Shown here: positions 10,389 through 23,194 of the stretch, in pieces
Position numbering within the stretch: position 1 is the first letter of the stretch
Layout: every line of letters starts with the position of its first letter
Assembly (NCBI GenBank): GCA_021234155.1
Contig: JAJEKV010000016.1
Location: 1,052,001-1,116,000 of the forward strand
Source: Isoetes taiwanensis
Taxonomy: Eukaryota; Streptophyta; Lycopodiopsida; Isoetales; Isoetaceae
Length of the DNA stretch: 64,000 nt
Direction: 5' to 3'
Made by a program: the position numbers and the translations under genes
The notes under the pieces: generated by a model
The model's database searches: none
Told to the model about the DNA's origin: nothing
The model's input: only the letters and a program-made list of their open reading frames with translations

Positions 10389-13300
10389 CTATTTGCATGC
10401 AGTCAATAACGAGTTCACCACATGTATCACAAGCCTCAAAGATGCTGCAACCTCCCCTGAAGGTGTTAGGTTTAACTGACGATATAAATTCTGATAGAGT
10501 TGTTCCAAAAACTGTCTCATATGAGGAGCTAACACAGGATCATTCGGATTTAACACTAATGCTGCCTCTCGAATCCAGATTACTTTCTTCATGGTGTCCT
10601 TTCCTAAATCACACCCAAGCTGCTGTACAAGAGAGAGGAGAACGCTTTGACTCAAAGGTAAAGGTACTGTACTCAACACCACGGAAGGATCAAGCTGCAA
10701 GATATGAGTTAAGGTAACAAGTCAGAATTTGAATCCACTTGCAAGATTAAGACAATAAGTTTGACAAACCTGGTTGCAAAGCCAGGAAACAATCGTCACA
10801 TCACTAAGAGATAGTGCCTTGTTGAAGGCTTCCTCCAACTTCCTCTCATGTAATAGCCTTGACAATTCAATGGTTGGATCAAGCGACTCTTCTACATGTT
10901 GTAACGAAAGAACCTGAAAGAGCATCAAATTCTCAAAAGATGTGGCAAAAGGACAGGATGAAGTTTCCTATCAAAATGAACTCTACCAAAAGGGCAAAAG
11001 GGCAAAAGGGCATTGCCTTGTCAGGTATTGCACCATTAGGCTGCTTGTTAATGAAAGGGAAACGGGAAGCACCAGCATTCTCAGCAAGAGCTACCAACTT
11101 TCTCTGTCCATCCACAATTTCTCCTTTCAGGGACGCCACAACGGATGATGCAGACGCAACAGTATCCTATAGTTGATGCAGAAATTATTTTCAGCAAACC
11201 ATCATAATGTATGTTAATTTATAGCACATTAAAGATATTCAATAAGCAAACCCAACCATACAACAAGAATCACCTGAAGAGCAGAAGCAAGTGCAGTATG
11301 AGAAGAAGCAAACTGCTGTTGCGCATGTGACGAGTATTCTGCCATGCCTCTCTGAAATGCTGCATCAACTTGCTCAAACATGACTTTGCAGGACCGCTCA
11401 AACGATGGGATGACGGACGCTTCGAAACAGACACGCATTGCATCCTATGATATTACCATTCCGAGTCAAACCACAACCGAAAGAAAACAGCTAGTGGAAC
11501 AAGAATCCAGGAGTTAACTCAAGAATTACCTGCAATGCCTGCCTACCAGACGTCTGAAATTGAGTTTGTAATTGACGCCCCAGCGATGCTTCCAGTCTTG
11601 TGGTTATAGACTTCTCCAATTGTTGTAGGACCTTCTCATTGATGCTTTTCTGCAAAATGGAAAAGTTAACAGACCAACACTAAATAGGGTGCATAAAATG
11701 TGTGCTAACAAACCTGCAATGCTTCTGAAACTGCTGTTGATATTGCCTTCTCTATATTGGGAGTGATCAGCTTTGATACAGCTGGACCAACCAAGGACAC
11801 CTCCTTTTTCACTGTACGCTCCAAGGAAGCTGGGAGCTCTTTATTTATAGAATTGACCAAAGTTGTGAGCTGTTGATAGCGTTCACGCTCCAGCTTTTCC
11901 CTTTTCATATTCTCTTCTTGAACCTTTGCCCACATTGCATCTACATGGGCCTTCAGAATCTTCTCCATTTTCTGACCTAATACACCCTCCATTCGCTTCC
12001 CCTCCTTCGCTACAGGAACGGCTACCATGACAGTCATTTGCTTCTGCATATCTTTTTGCATAGCGACAAGCTGGCACAGTTTTCAATAAACTGTCAGAAT
12101 GCAACGCCCCACAATATCCCTCCTCCTTGCAGCCCCGAGTCATAGAAAACAAACAGAAAATAAGAAAGAAAGTTACCTGATTTAGCGTATCGTGCATGGC
12201 AAAAATTTGAGCAGCCAGTACATCAACTGGAGCACTTGTTGTGCCTATATCACCTTCAGGAATGGGTATGGATAATGACGATGATGAAGGTGGAAGAGAA
12301 GTTGGAACAGGCATGGAAACAGCATTGGTGACACCTGCCTTATTTTTGTTCTTTCTTGTTGCCTTTGAACCCCCAGGAGAATGAAAAACTGACACGGGCA
12401 AGGGTTCTGATATCTTTACTTCTTTTAATTGTTCTCTTACATCCTCAGTAATGCTGTGGTCCTGATCGTCTGTAAGATCTCCATATTCACCTTGTTGTGG
12501 CTCTTCACAGACAGTCATCTCATGCAGCACTGCTTCTTCAACAAGTTCACTGACACTCTCCTTCACATGATCTATGCGTGTTTTGCGTAATGCTTCTACC
12601 GTCACCTCACTGCTTTCTGTCACAGCTTTCTTTACTGTGCTGTCACCAGGATGAAGGCTGACAGCTTCTGCAATCACTTTAGTCTCAGTTACCAAGCCCT
12701 CCTCATCTAAGCTAGCATTTGCTTCCTCGTGCTTTATGTCAGATACAAGATTGTCTTCAAATGATTCCTTCCCTGTGACCGTGGATGAAGGTGACGTAAG
12801 TGCAGTACTGCTGCACCCAGAATCAGCCTTTGATCGGGCCATAGACATCAATTCTGAGGGTGTAATAAGATGGATCTGTCCTTGCTGATCTGAGCCAACA
12901 GATGTAGTCCTCGAAGTAGAAACTATGTTTTGTAGTTCAGTCTCATCTTTAAGTAAAGTTTCTCCTGCACTTGTGCCTAAAGCAGACAAATCATTTGAAA
13001 CAGGTTCATTCAACGCCTCAGCCCTCGTCTCTGCCAAATACTCTTGCAGAACAGCCTTATCAGTTTGATCATCTATAGTTGAGCTGTAACTCTTCTCAGC
13101 ACGAGGTTTAGAAGGGCTTCTTGATCTTGACTTTGCTGGGCTTGCTCCTGGTGTCACACTGGAGACTAACGATGCTTCTGCAGAAACATTCCCACCTCTT
13201 CCATCCTCTGCCATTTCTTTTGATAGTGACAAATCTTTGGAGGATATTGATACGTCTTTAGAAGGTACAGCATTTAGTTCTGACCTTACCTGTTCAATTT

Positions 13301-15965
13301 GGTTAGTAGATGAAACTGCATTAGACTGGCTCAGAGATTTAACAACCTCCAATGGACTACCAAATCCTGCCGTGGTTGTTTTGTCCTTTGAGCCAATCAA
13401 AGAACTTTTTGAAATTGTCTGATAACTAGCTTCCAGACTAGGAAAAGCAGCTGAACCAGGTAGGTCAAGACGTTGCGAGAGGAGCCCCTTATCAAGTGCA
13501 GCCGTCTGTTCACAGTTAGCTTCCTCAGGAGGCATGCATTGAGAAAGGTCAAGTGTGTACTGCTGGATAGCCTGTGTTTGAACACAAAATATTTGTGCAG
13601 CCCCTACATTATCGACTACACTTTCATCAGTAGCTGTTATACTGAGTATGGGATAAGTGACAGCAAATTCTGTCAGATAGTCCATTCGCGTGGATGAGAA
13701 GGATGGACCAAAATAAACATGAACAACATAAATTGCATTTTTCTTCCCATTGGCAAGTACTATGAGACTTGCACGAGGCAAAACCAGCATGTGATTAAAA
13801 AAAGCCTCTTCGTGGCTTTTCGCAAGTGAGCTCTTCAGTTCCAGCGTTTGAATGCATTGGAAAATGCCTGTTCCACCAGCTTGAGAATTTTCGGCCCCAA
13901 TCCACAACTTCAGTTCACGATTCAAAGGCCCCTGTGAAAATTGCATTATGGCTCAGCTTACAATGCATAAAACCAGCAAAAAGCCAGCATAAAGTATTAG
14001 CTACTCACAGTGGTCAGCAGAACATTCTGCTCAGGCCGCTGAGGACAAGATAGAAAGGCTACTGAGCCGACAGGCTGCCCTTCATGTGGTACAAAAGTTG
14101 CAAGTGGCAATAGTTTCTTGTCTCCCCAAATACGGACCTAAAAAACAAATGCAAGGTAATAGACTTAGTAAGGATTGCATTTTATATCACCAGTTCCTTC
14201 ACAATTCTGATACACACCGTGCCATCTTTAGAAGCAGATACTACGCGAGTTATCATCCATGGTGGCATTGAAAGGTATGTTACTTCAGCATCATGTGCAC
14301 CCAATACGTGCACGCCTTCAATTGGATTTTCAATGTGACATTTAATTGGTTCCTCAGCTTTAAAGCCACCAGGTGCTGCCATTCTTGCCCTGCTCACATC
14401 TAATGTCAAGACATACTTCCCAATACCTACTACAAGGAAATCCTGGAAAAAGAAATGTATACAAATTGTTCAAGATCTGCAAGAAAATGTGTAATAACTA
14501 GTAATATAGTATTAACTCCTTAGGTACCTGTATGTGATTATGCCAGCAAACAAGGGGATGCACTGACTCCCAGTCGCCCACTAGATCAATCGCAAGTAGG
14601 ACTTCGTTTGTTATCTGCCGTTTCCCCTCCTCTTCTTCAATTTTCCACACAATGATACGACCATCCGTACTTGCACTGCAGTTCAATGGTGAAATTTAAT
14701 TAACTTAGCAAAATGATTCACAGACAAAATTTTGTTTTCATACTGAATTGGAAATGTAGTAGTATTACAGGTCATCTTTTTATATAATAGACACACAACC
14801 AATTGTTGTAACCAGCATAATGGTTAAATATATTTTTTCATTTTCTATGTTAATGCACAAATATTGCCCCCATATTGAAAATTGTCTGTTGATAATAAAC
14901 TATTATAAAAAGGGTGACTAACATACCTCGCAATATTGTGCACATCATCTGAGAAAAAAGCCATATCGGTTACTCTCTGAAATCAGACAAGAGTTTATTA
15001 TTAGCTGTAGCACTTCCACATTTAGCGACAAGAAGTTTACACAAGCCCCTTTCTGAGAAAACCACAAATTAGACATATCATCACTTACTGATTGCGCAAA
15101 TAAGTTATACCTGCGTGTGGCCGCGAAGCAAATGCCGTAATGCAGTGTTTATGTTCAAAACTCGTATTGTGCCAGGCCGAAGAGCATAACAAATGTAGTT
15201 TTTATTCACTGAAATCTGGCGCCCTACAACATGAACAAGATCTGAGCCATATACTGTAATTGGAGCAACCTCTAGTTGGGGTTGTGCTTCTCCATATGAC
15301 CCATCCACATCATATACCACATGATCACCACTAAGATATCGACCTTTCGGGAGCTTTCCACCTATTCTGTTAGCTGGCGAAGGAGCAAGGCTTACAGGAG
15401 GTGCTGTTGGCAACGCAGGTGCAATGGCAGGTGGGGGCTCTGATGTCTCAGAAGAACCTCGAGTCGAACCTCCTGAACTTGACACAGATGCTGGGAGCTC
15501 ATTTGCTGAAGATTCATCTTTTAATCGTAACTCCCCTGAGGATTGTGTTGTCAAAAGAGCCATTAAGCGTGCTCCATCTAAAGGTGGGCTGGAAACTGAT
15601 GCTTGAACAGCACCTTGGTTTTCTGATGGTTGCTGTGAAGGGGCTGTCAGGACTGACTGAGAATAGGGAGGATGATAAGATGCAGCAGAATAAGAACCTG
15701 TCCGAGATATATTCTCTTGTGGATAATGCACATACGGGTGATATACTGGTGATGGACTTTGAGAATGAAGGGGGAATGAACCTGGTAAAGAAGGAAATGA
15801 GCTCTGAGCGGGAAAGGGATGAGATGCGGGAATGTATGGGTGTTCATTCACTAATGGATTATATGATGCATGCGAGGGAGACGGGGATGTTCGAAAAAAA
15901 TTCTGAATGTCAAATGCCCCTGGAGGCCCATTTGGAGGTCCTGTTGTACCCATTTGTCTTTCCAT
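10389..15965 (-). CDS. VCS: Enhancer of mRNA-decapping protein 4 (VARICOSE)
   Basis: Scaffold of the plant cytoplasmic mRNA-decapping complex (with DCP1 and DCP2), acting in P-bodies. Coding exons by GT-AG borders: 15111-15965, 14927-14976, 14528-14675, 14218-14442, 14009-14137, 12177-13931, 11714-12070, 11530-11649, 11274-11444, 10987-11166, 10770-10913 and 10389-10694. They sum to 4440 nt, 1479 residues plus stop, every join in frame. The N-terminus is Pro/Ser-rich low complexity with FDIQNFF. WD40-type repeats span about 215-620 ([30 protein letters not shown]). An acidic/Ser linker contains LITPSELM near residue 826. A coiled coil lies near 1095-1120, and the conserved helical C-terminus ends [14 protein letters not shown]. 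Arabidopsis VCS is somewhat shorter (about 1340 residues from memory). The exon 10987-11166 end is the least certain border. No lesions seen. Confidence 0.93.
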
Positions 15966-16700
15966 ATCTACTGATGTCCCTCCTGAAATTTATCATGTGA
16001 GCTTATCAGAATATAGAAGAGAAAAAGACTTTGCATCATACTCAAATCTTATTACGGAGTTCCACTACAAAATTCTTTTTAAAGTAGCGTTAAGCTCCAA
16101 CAAACTAGTTTAAAAATGGTTGCTCCATCCTACAACATATTGACACTGAGCATTAGGGTTTCCATTTGCAGGGTGCATTATTACTCGATAGCCCAGATAT
16201 GCGATGTAAATCATTTACGTCACGAGGAAGTTATGCTACTACCAAAAAACCATCCATCAAATCATTCCCACCTTTCACTCTTAAGTTCACCCAAGGTATT
16301 TATAATAATCCGACAGAAAACGTTGCTACAGAACCGATATGACCAATATTAACTGTGGGGATTGAAAAATAAGTAACCCATGTAATCCTACAACAGAAAC
16401 AAAGGAAATACAACTGAGCCAAAGGTAAGGGAAGAAAGCGCACCTAAGGAAGAGCCTGATTAGGCGTCCGATGAAAGATTTAGCCCAAAAATGGGCAGAA
16501 TCGGAACGCAGAAAGTCGATGATGGGTATAGAAGTAGTCAAGCGTCAGATTGAAGACTTGATTACCGGACCTAAGCTCGCATTTGCCAGCGCCTAGCTCG
16601 AAGAAGAAAAGGATTCTTCGACTTTTTTTTGTGCTGGAGCTGGAAGAGCTCCTTCGCCCTATCAGTTCCGTACTAGTACAACACTCCACAGTGCCTTCCG
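15966..16700 (-). promoter_or_regulatory. EDC4 5' UTR, leader intron and promoter
   Basis: An acceptor TTTCAG sits at about 15983-15987, just upstream of the EDC4 ATG, so the start codon lies in the second exon and a leader intron precedes it. The untranslated first exon should lie around 16450-16690. I could not fix its donor or a TATA box. Small frames here are shadows. Confidence 0.45.
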
Positions 16701-17040
16701 TACATGGGGCCTAGGCCCATGGGCCACCTGTATAGAATCTTCTGTGCGTATTATACGTATTTGGCTAACGCTGCAATAGTTTTGCTATGACTTTGGTTGC
16801 AATAGCCTTAAAATAATAGATGGCTCGACCAAGCTTGAAGTATGTTAGAGTTTATCCACTACATGAAATTGTTTTTGCAAAATGCTTTCTTATGAACGTT
16901 ATTGATTCACTAGACTATCACTATACCCTTATATGTGAGTTGATTGGGTTTGTGGCAGTACGTTACTTACTTTAGGCCCTAGCGGATTTGGTAGTATGGG
17001 ACATCTATGTACAATATAGGGGAGTTTTTTAAAGGTTTAA
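16701..17040. other. Intergenic, nothing recognised
   Basis: AT-rich sequence with no coding, repeat border or RNA gene that I can support. Confidence 0.4.
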
Positions 17041-19740
17041 AGTATGCATGCTACGATAAGATATGAAGGCATCTCCAATAGGGCTCATACATATCACAAG
17101 GTGAAGATTTTGCCGGACACGTTTTAGAAAACTAATGAGCTAACGGGAATATATTTTTCTATTAGATCTATGTTTTTTTTATAACAACCCATTCTTTAGA
17201 GATATGACCTATAGTTTTAAGGATGGTCATTTGTACATCCATATTAAATCCCCCTGAAACCCCTTGTTATTGTACTACATATTTCAAACAATGTGCGCCC
17301 TAGACTACCAAGGTCGTCGAATACGTCCATCCTACGATCCAGACTGTATGTTGAGGTCTCTGGGCACCTCTCGCTTCGATTATGGTCATTTACGATTGGA
17401 GGCGCCTAATGACCAATATAACAAAACGACCTAGCGTGATTATTTTTTTTATTGGATCTATAATCTTTTTAAAAACCACACATTCAATTGTTTTAGATAT
17501 ATGGTCTATGATTTCAAGAATGGTCCCTTATTCCATATCAAATCCCCCTGGAACTCATGTTATCACTCATGTTATCAATACAACAAAGCGAGCTAACGTG
17601 ATTATTTTTTCTATTGGATCTATAATCTTTTTAATAACCATCCATTCAATTGTTTTAGAGACATGGTCTATCGTTTCAAGAATGATCGCTTATTCTATGT
17701 CAAATCCCCTCGGAGGCGCTTAATGAACAATACAACAGAGCGAGCTACCGTGACGTTTTTTTTTTTCTATTGGATCTATAATTTTTTTAATAACCATCCA
17801 TTCAATTGTTTTAGAGATATGGTCTACGATTTCAAGAATGGTCACTTATTCCATATCAAATCCTTGGGGACAGTTGAACAATCCGGCCCCCCTCTACTGT
17901 AGTATCCAGCCCGTGAGGCTACTGTATTATCCAGCCCCCTTCATTTAACTAATCCGGCCCCCCCTTTTTACCTATCCAGCAAGCCGGCGGGCGGCCTCCC
18001 TCTACGGCATCGCCCAGATAAAGACAACATCATTGTTCGCATCATTGAATCTTTGATCAAAATCTCATCCTTGAACATCATCATGATTTCCCAGCAAATC
18101 TTTGATTTGTTCTAAAAGATTTATTTTTGCTATTTTTTACTATACTAAATCGGCAGCAGAGGGGGGGCTGGATAAGTTCAAGGGGGGCATCTGCTTCAAT
18201 CGGTGCATAGGCTGGATACTACAGTAGAGGGGGGCTGGATTATTCAAACTAGCCAATCCTTGTTATCAATATATAACAAAGCGAGCTAATGTGATTATTT
18301 TTTCTATTAGATTTATAATCTTTTTAATAACTGCCCATTCAATTGTTTTAGAGACATGGTCTATAGTTTCAAGAATGGTCACTTATTCCATATCAAATCC
18401 CTCCTGAACCCATGTTTTCTGCGACATATTCTAAACGCCCTTGACTACCTCAGCTGTTGGATCTCTCCATCCTATGGCCTATATCTTATGTTGGAGCCTC
18501 TGAATGTCTCTTGTTTTGAATATGGTCATTTATGACTGAAGGTGCCTATGATTTTAAAATATGGATTCATACAGGTTTGCCTAAGGTTTTGGAATATGAA
18601 ATTACTGAGGTTGTAGATTTTGAGATATAGAACCTCTACCAAAATAAGTCAATATTCTAATAAAAATGCTTTAACCAATGCAACCAACAAACTAATGTGC
18701 TTCTTCTATCTATTGAATCTGTATTTTTAGGGATAAGGTCTAGTGTCTCAGGTATAGTGATTTATGCATCTATATCAAATCCCCCTGGAACCCCCTATTA
18801 TTGTGCTACATATTCTAAACTATACATGAGATAGTAGGCATTAAGGAAGTGGGGAAATCAATATCGAGAATTAATTATCATAATATTGACTATGAATTAT
18901 GAGAAAGCTACAAGAATTCAATTAATAAAAGATAAAAATAAATTAAAAAAAAAAATAGGATATTTTCAAAATGAAAGTGGCAGTTCATGGAAAGGTGGAA
19001 TCGGTAAATCAACGACAAGTTGCAATATTCCAATTGCTTCAGTCGACGGATCCGACGATCCTATGGTCCAGACAGTATGTTGGAGTCTCCGGGCACCTCT
19101 CGTTTCGCTTATGATCATTTATGATTGGAGGCACCTATGATTTTGAAATATGAAATACGAATTCGCCTAAGGTTTTGAGGGAATATCAAATCTCTGTACG
19201 GCTTTGGCTAAGGTTTTAGAATAAGAAATAAGGGGGCTCGAACCTCTACCAGAATCACTCAATGTCTCAATAAGACTACCTTAACCAGTATATCCAGTGA
19301 GCTTATGTGATTATTTTCTATCTTCAATTGTTTTAGGGATATATAGTCTATAGTTTTAGGAGTCAAATTCCCCTGGAATCCCCTGTTATTACATATTCCA
19401 AACGAGGGGCGCCCTGGACTACCTAGTCGTCGGATCCATACATCTTACGGTCCACATCATATATTGAGGCCTTTGGGCACCTCCATCCATCCTATAGCCC
19501 AGATTATATGTTGGGGTCTCTATGCGCCTCTCGTTTCGATTATGGTCATTTATCATTGGGGACGCTCTAATTTTGAAATATGAAATACAGGCTTTCTAAG
19601 GTTTTTGAATATGAAATACAGAGACTTGAACCTCTATCAAAATAATTCAATATTTTAATAAAAATGATTTAACCAATGCAACCAGTGAACTAACGTACTT
19701 ATTTTTTCTATTGTATGTATATGCTATTAAACTATTTTGG
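17041..19740. repeat. Cluster of degenerate tRNA-derived SINE-like repeats
   Basis: At least five diverged partial copies of the unit seen intact at 58582-59437. Shared marks are CATATTCTAAAC at unit joins, CCAGACTGTATGTTG, CACCTCTCGTTTCGATTATG, AACCTCTACC (the B-box side, for example near 18629, 19226 and 19621) and ATTCAATTGTTTTAG. Between 17420 and 18420 a sub-block of about 165 bp is itself repeated three or four times. On the minus strand the tRNA-like head (A-box-like TAGCTCACTGG and B-box GGTTCGAATCC in the best copies) precedes the body. The copies lie head to tail, unusual for SINEs. A MITE splits the array at 17867-18254. Confidence 0.6.
17867..18254. mobile_element. hAT-like MITE with 8-bp target duplication
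   Basis: A 388-bp element with imperfect terminal inverted repeats of about 44 bp. The left end begins GGGACAGTTGAACAATCC and the right end, reverse-complemented, begins GGCTAGTTTGAATAATCC; both continue into CCCCCCTCTACTGTAGTATC-like sequence. Flanks carry the perfect 8-bp repeat AATCCTTG at 17859-17866 and 18255-18262, as expected for hAT. No coding. It is inserted in one of the SINE-like sub-repeats, so it is younger than them. Confidence 0.75.
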
Positions 19741-20385
19741 CCTGATGTTCTAGCTTTAAAATAATTTCATACTGCCCGGTGACATACACACCTTCCTGCA
19801 ATCTGGAGCTTGCAAAACCGAGCAACTGCCCATTGTCTGCCGCCCCCTCCTCCCCCCCACTCCCCGGCGCTGCCGGCCATTGTTTGTCCCTCCCCTGCCT
19901 CCCCCAATAATTTACTGCTAATCAAATCCATTTCCAAAAAGAAGAATTGTTGCCGATGGTTGCATCGCATTGTGGGTCACTTGGGTTTGCTTCACTATAC
20001 ACCAGGCATATGAACCCTTTGTTGTAGGCATGGGATTTGTGGCCAGAAAATTGCGAGAAAAATATGTGAAAAATTACTTGAAGAATACACAAGGAATACG
20101 TGCAAATCTGATATATAATCAAGAATTAAGAATATGATGGCCTAAAGACAAGCAGGAAAATGAGACAAATGCCTAGAAGGCTCAAGATTGGCGTTGAACT
20201 AGAATGGTTCAGCAAGAATGAGGCTCCTCTATATACGTCTATAATGGTCAGGATCGCACCACTCCAATGGATGAGATCATGTCAAGTGTCACACATGCAC
20301 CCAGATTCTGCAATGTTTTAGAACATACTGAAACTGGTACGCATATGAGGAACATGTAAGGTAATATCTACAAGGAATATAGGTA

Positions 20386-20452
20386 GCTTAGTTGACAAAG
20401 GTGTGTGGCTTGCAATTGGAGAGTTGTAAGCTTGAACTCCACCTTGTACAAC
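20386..20452 (+). repeat. tRNA-like sequence, possible SINE head
   Basis: TAGCTTAGTTGACAAAGG resembles a Pol III A box and, about 45 bp on, AAGCTTGAACTCC resembles a B box. Spacing suits a tRNA-derived SINE head. No cloverleaf good enough for a true tRNA is apparent. The location may be inside the 3' LTR of the adjacent gypsy remnant, so a chance match is possible. Confidence 0.3.
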
Positions 20453-20519
20453 TACTTTATTGTATTCTTGTGACGATTATCTTTGTACATACACATATAA
20501 TATTCATATAGAGGTCACA

Positions 20520-21140
20520 CCATCCCTTACGATGGCTACGAGTCTATGGAGCTGGAACTAGAGCCGGAGTCCTCGGACTTGGCTTTGGGTAACGTAGGTG
20601 AAACTCCGTAATTTTGTTGGGAGCATTAAACAAATTCTCAACATGTTTCTAGGTTCGATCACTTGGAGAATATTCTTCCCAATCAACCAAATAATAAAGA
20701 TGACGCTATAGGAACTTGGAGTTCAAAATTTCCTGAACTTCAAATTCCTCATAAATCTCGACGGATGGTGGAGGTGGAGGTACTCGATCTGGAAATATTC
20801 ACCGTATAAAATTTTTCAAACTTTAAATCCCTCATAATCATTAATCTCGATTAGTGGTAGAGGTGGATTTCTCGATCTGGAAATAAATTCATCGTACATG
20901 ATTCCAACAAAGAGACATAGAATGCTAGGTGACGTTGAACTGATGGCTGAAGCTCCAAATGAAAGGCAACACCACCAACTCGATCAATGATCTAATAGGG
21001 ACCTAAACACCGGTAGTCAAGCTTGTTACAGGGACAAGCTGTTGCAAATCTCGTCGCAAGGGTCAAACAAGATCACTGACTGCAAAAGGAGGCACATCTT
21101 GTGGTTCTAATCTGCATAGCAATAACATACTTGGACCCAG
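20520..21140 (-). mobile_element. Ty3/gypsy chromovirus remnant: integrase C-terminus and chromodomain
   Basis: Minus-strand translation around 21000-20910 reads KLDYRCLGPY...IIDRVGGVAFHLEL, matching the GPY/F region at the end of chromovirus integrases. Continuing to about 20560 it reads FEVQEILNSKFL...RHLYYLVDWEEYSPSD then KHVENLFNAPNKITEFHLRYP, a chromodomain. Several stops and a local duplication (about 20745-20910) make it non-functional. At 20513-20526 AAGGGATGG followed by TGTGACCTC on the minus strand suits a polypurine tract and 3' LTR start; the LTR would run to lower coordinates but its end was not found. Confidence 0.7.
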
Positions 21141-21170
21141 AGAAGATGGTGCTGAAGATCATCTTGAAGC

Positions 21171-21593
21171 TTGTGGAGCGAGCCAGGCCTCGGCACAGGG
21201 ATTGACTCAGTCATATCCTGGAGCAATGAAAAATCACCCAGGATGCGTGCCAGAATCAATAAAGAATGGTGTTTGGCCTATGGAATCAAATTTGCTAGCC
21301 AAACTAGCAGGATTACTGGCTTGAAAATGCCTAATGACCAAGAAGAGCAATTTCTTCTTAATGCTCATTTTGCTGATGACACTTTCTTATTTATAAGGAT
21401 GGAGCAGCAGTTTATAGTTAACACTCAATGCATTCTAGACAAATTGGGAGATTGCTCGGGATGCAAGATTGACCCGAAAGCCCCTTGTGTATTATTCGAA
21501 TCGATGGTGTGCATTCAGAAAAACTCATGTGATTCATTCCAACAACTAAAACCTGCTTCTACAACAAAACAAATCATGCCAAGTGTGTATTAG
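21171..21593 (+). pseudogene. L1-type LINE reverse-transcriptase fragment
   Basis: The middle of the 140-residue frame carries the RT palm: ITGLKMP, then LLNAHFADDTFLFIR (the Y/FADD catalytic box) and GDCSGCKIDPK, the usual order in plant L1 elements. Sequence before and after is unrelated, so it is a short internal relic. No endonuclease, tail or target duplication is seen. Confidence 0.7.
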
Positions 21594-22463
21594 CAAGCAT
21601 CATATTGCATAAGAAACCTAGTTATGGAACAAAATAAATCATGCCAAGCGTGTATTAGCCACCATAATAATATTGTAGAGGTGAAGTTAAGGATATTTCG
21701 TAAAAGATAAAAATACCTTATATATCAGCAACAAAGCGAGAGTTCGAGGCTATGGCTCAGAGGTTGTCGATTGGAGCTTCGCAGCAGGGAGTTTTAGCGC
21801 TAGGGAATCTTACCATTGTGATAGACCAATGCAGGCTCAGCGTGATGCATGATATTCACTCTTTTCCAAATCACGCTTAGCGTGTTTTATATTCCCTCTT
21901 ACACTTGAAGAGGTTATCCTATCTTCTGTTGCAAATCCAACATCATGGATTGCCTGCCATCTTGCATGAGAAATAAGCCGAATTGTAGATGTAAACATCA
22001 AGTCTCATGAAGAAGTTTTCTGAGTGATACGAATATGGTAGCTCGGGGGAGTGGTCTGGGATGTTAGTCTTGGTGGACTAGCGTGGGTGTCTACGCTTGG
22101 CAAATTATTGGCAAGGAAAGGCAATAAAGGCAACCTATGGTCTATATTTATGATGCTAAAAACGCTTAGCTAAATAAAAAAGGGCTAAAGTCATAGCAGA
22201 GACCAGTAAATAGATGCTTAATTTCAGTTACATATATCTCGGTAATCAGAGCTCCGATTGAGGCGATTCTTACTTTTTTGGAACCGGCTCGGAGTCTATT
22301 ATTTGAATTCGGGAGCACTTTCCGTGAATCATCCGAATAAGAGAGATATAGCTGGAAGAGTGATAGGGGGTCAAAGAAGACTGCTCCACTCATTTGCTCT
22401 TGAATCTGATTCTAATAAAGCCATTACTTTTTCCTAGAGCTTCTGCTATTCTTTTCAATAGCC

Positions 22464-22878
22464 TGTTACTATCCTAGAGTCTAACTCTTGGTGTCTTATA
22501 TTGAGGATTGCTAGCTCGAGGGAGGAGCTACCAGTGGAAGCTGATTGACAGGCCTTGCCATAATTCTGCCAATTCTTAGCACCGAATGACCCGGTTGGGT
22601 GGTGAACTATCATACATTAGTTATTGCATCTTGACCTAGCTCTGGTTTTGGTGAACTAGAGCTTGGCCAATCTGAGTTATCCATGTAACTCATATTGTAT
22701 GTTTGTTTCAAATATAGATCTTTTGTCATTGTTAACAGTTTCATTGTGGATTATGTAGCAATTCTGTATGGATTACAGATTGAGAGATCATGAATTGATT
22801 GAGAAGCCTTAAATAAGGTTTCAGGGATATAAAAGGTATGGTTCATTGGTGTGATCCATAACAATTGGTATCAGAGCC
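22464..22878 (+). mobile_element. LTR end and tRNA-iMet primer-binding site
   Basis: TTGGTATCAGAGCC at 22865-22878 is the primer-binding site complementary to initiator-Met tRNA. The preceding sequence ends in CATAACA, as an LTR 3' end should, and contains GATATAAAAGG near 22827. A start at TGTTAC (22464) would give an LTR of about 400 bp of copia type, but this left border is a guess. Downstream no gag-pol frame survives. Confidence 0.55.
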
Positions 22879-22884
22879 TGGCTA

Positions 22885-23015
22885 TTCTTGACGTTTGCAA
22901 GTTATCCGGTTGGCGCTGGAGATTGCAAACTGGAATAGAGATTCTTATTTTGACTATTCTTGATGTTTGTAAGTCACCTAGTTGGTGCTGGTGATTGCAA
23001 ACTAGAATAGAAATC
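22885..23015. repeat. Two-copy tandem repeat downstream of the primer-binding site
   Basis: GGCTATTCTTGACGTTTGCA... and GACTATTCTTGATGTTTGTA..., each ending GATTGCAAACTRGAATAG, repeat at a period near 70 bp within the putative element leader. Confidence 0.7.
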
Positions 23016-23194
23016 CTTTTCCTGAGAACCCAAATGATTTCTCTCTATGGATTTAATTCATTACCAATCTGATCCTCTTAAAAGCAAGAGAACCTTCTAG
23101 AGTAGCCCTTAGGTGACCAATGCTTCACATGGTATAATGGTTGGACAGGAGTTGATAGATCTTATGCAAGACATTATAGGAGATATTTTTATAC

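Noticed and set aside
15401-16000. 199-codon plus-strand frame
   Set aside because: Antisense shadow of the first EDC4 coding exon.
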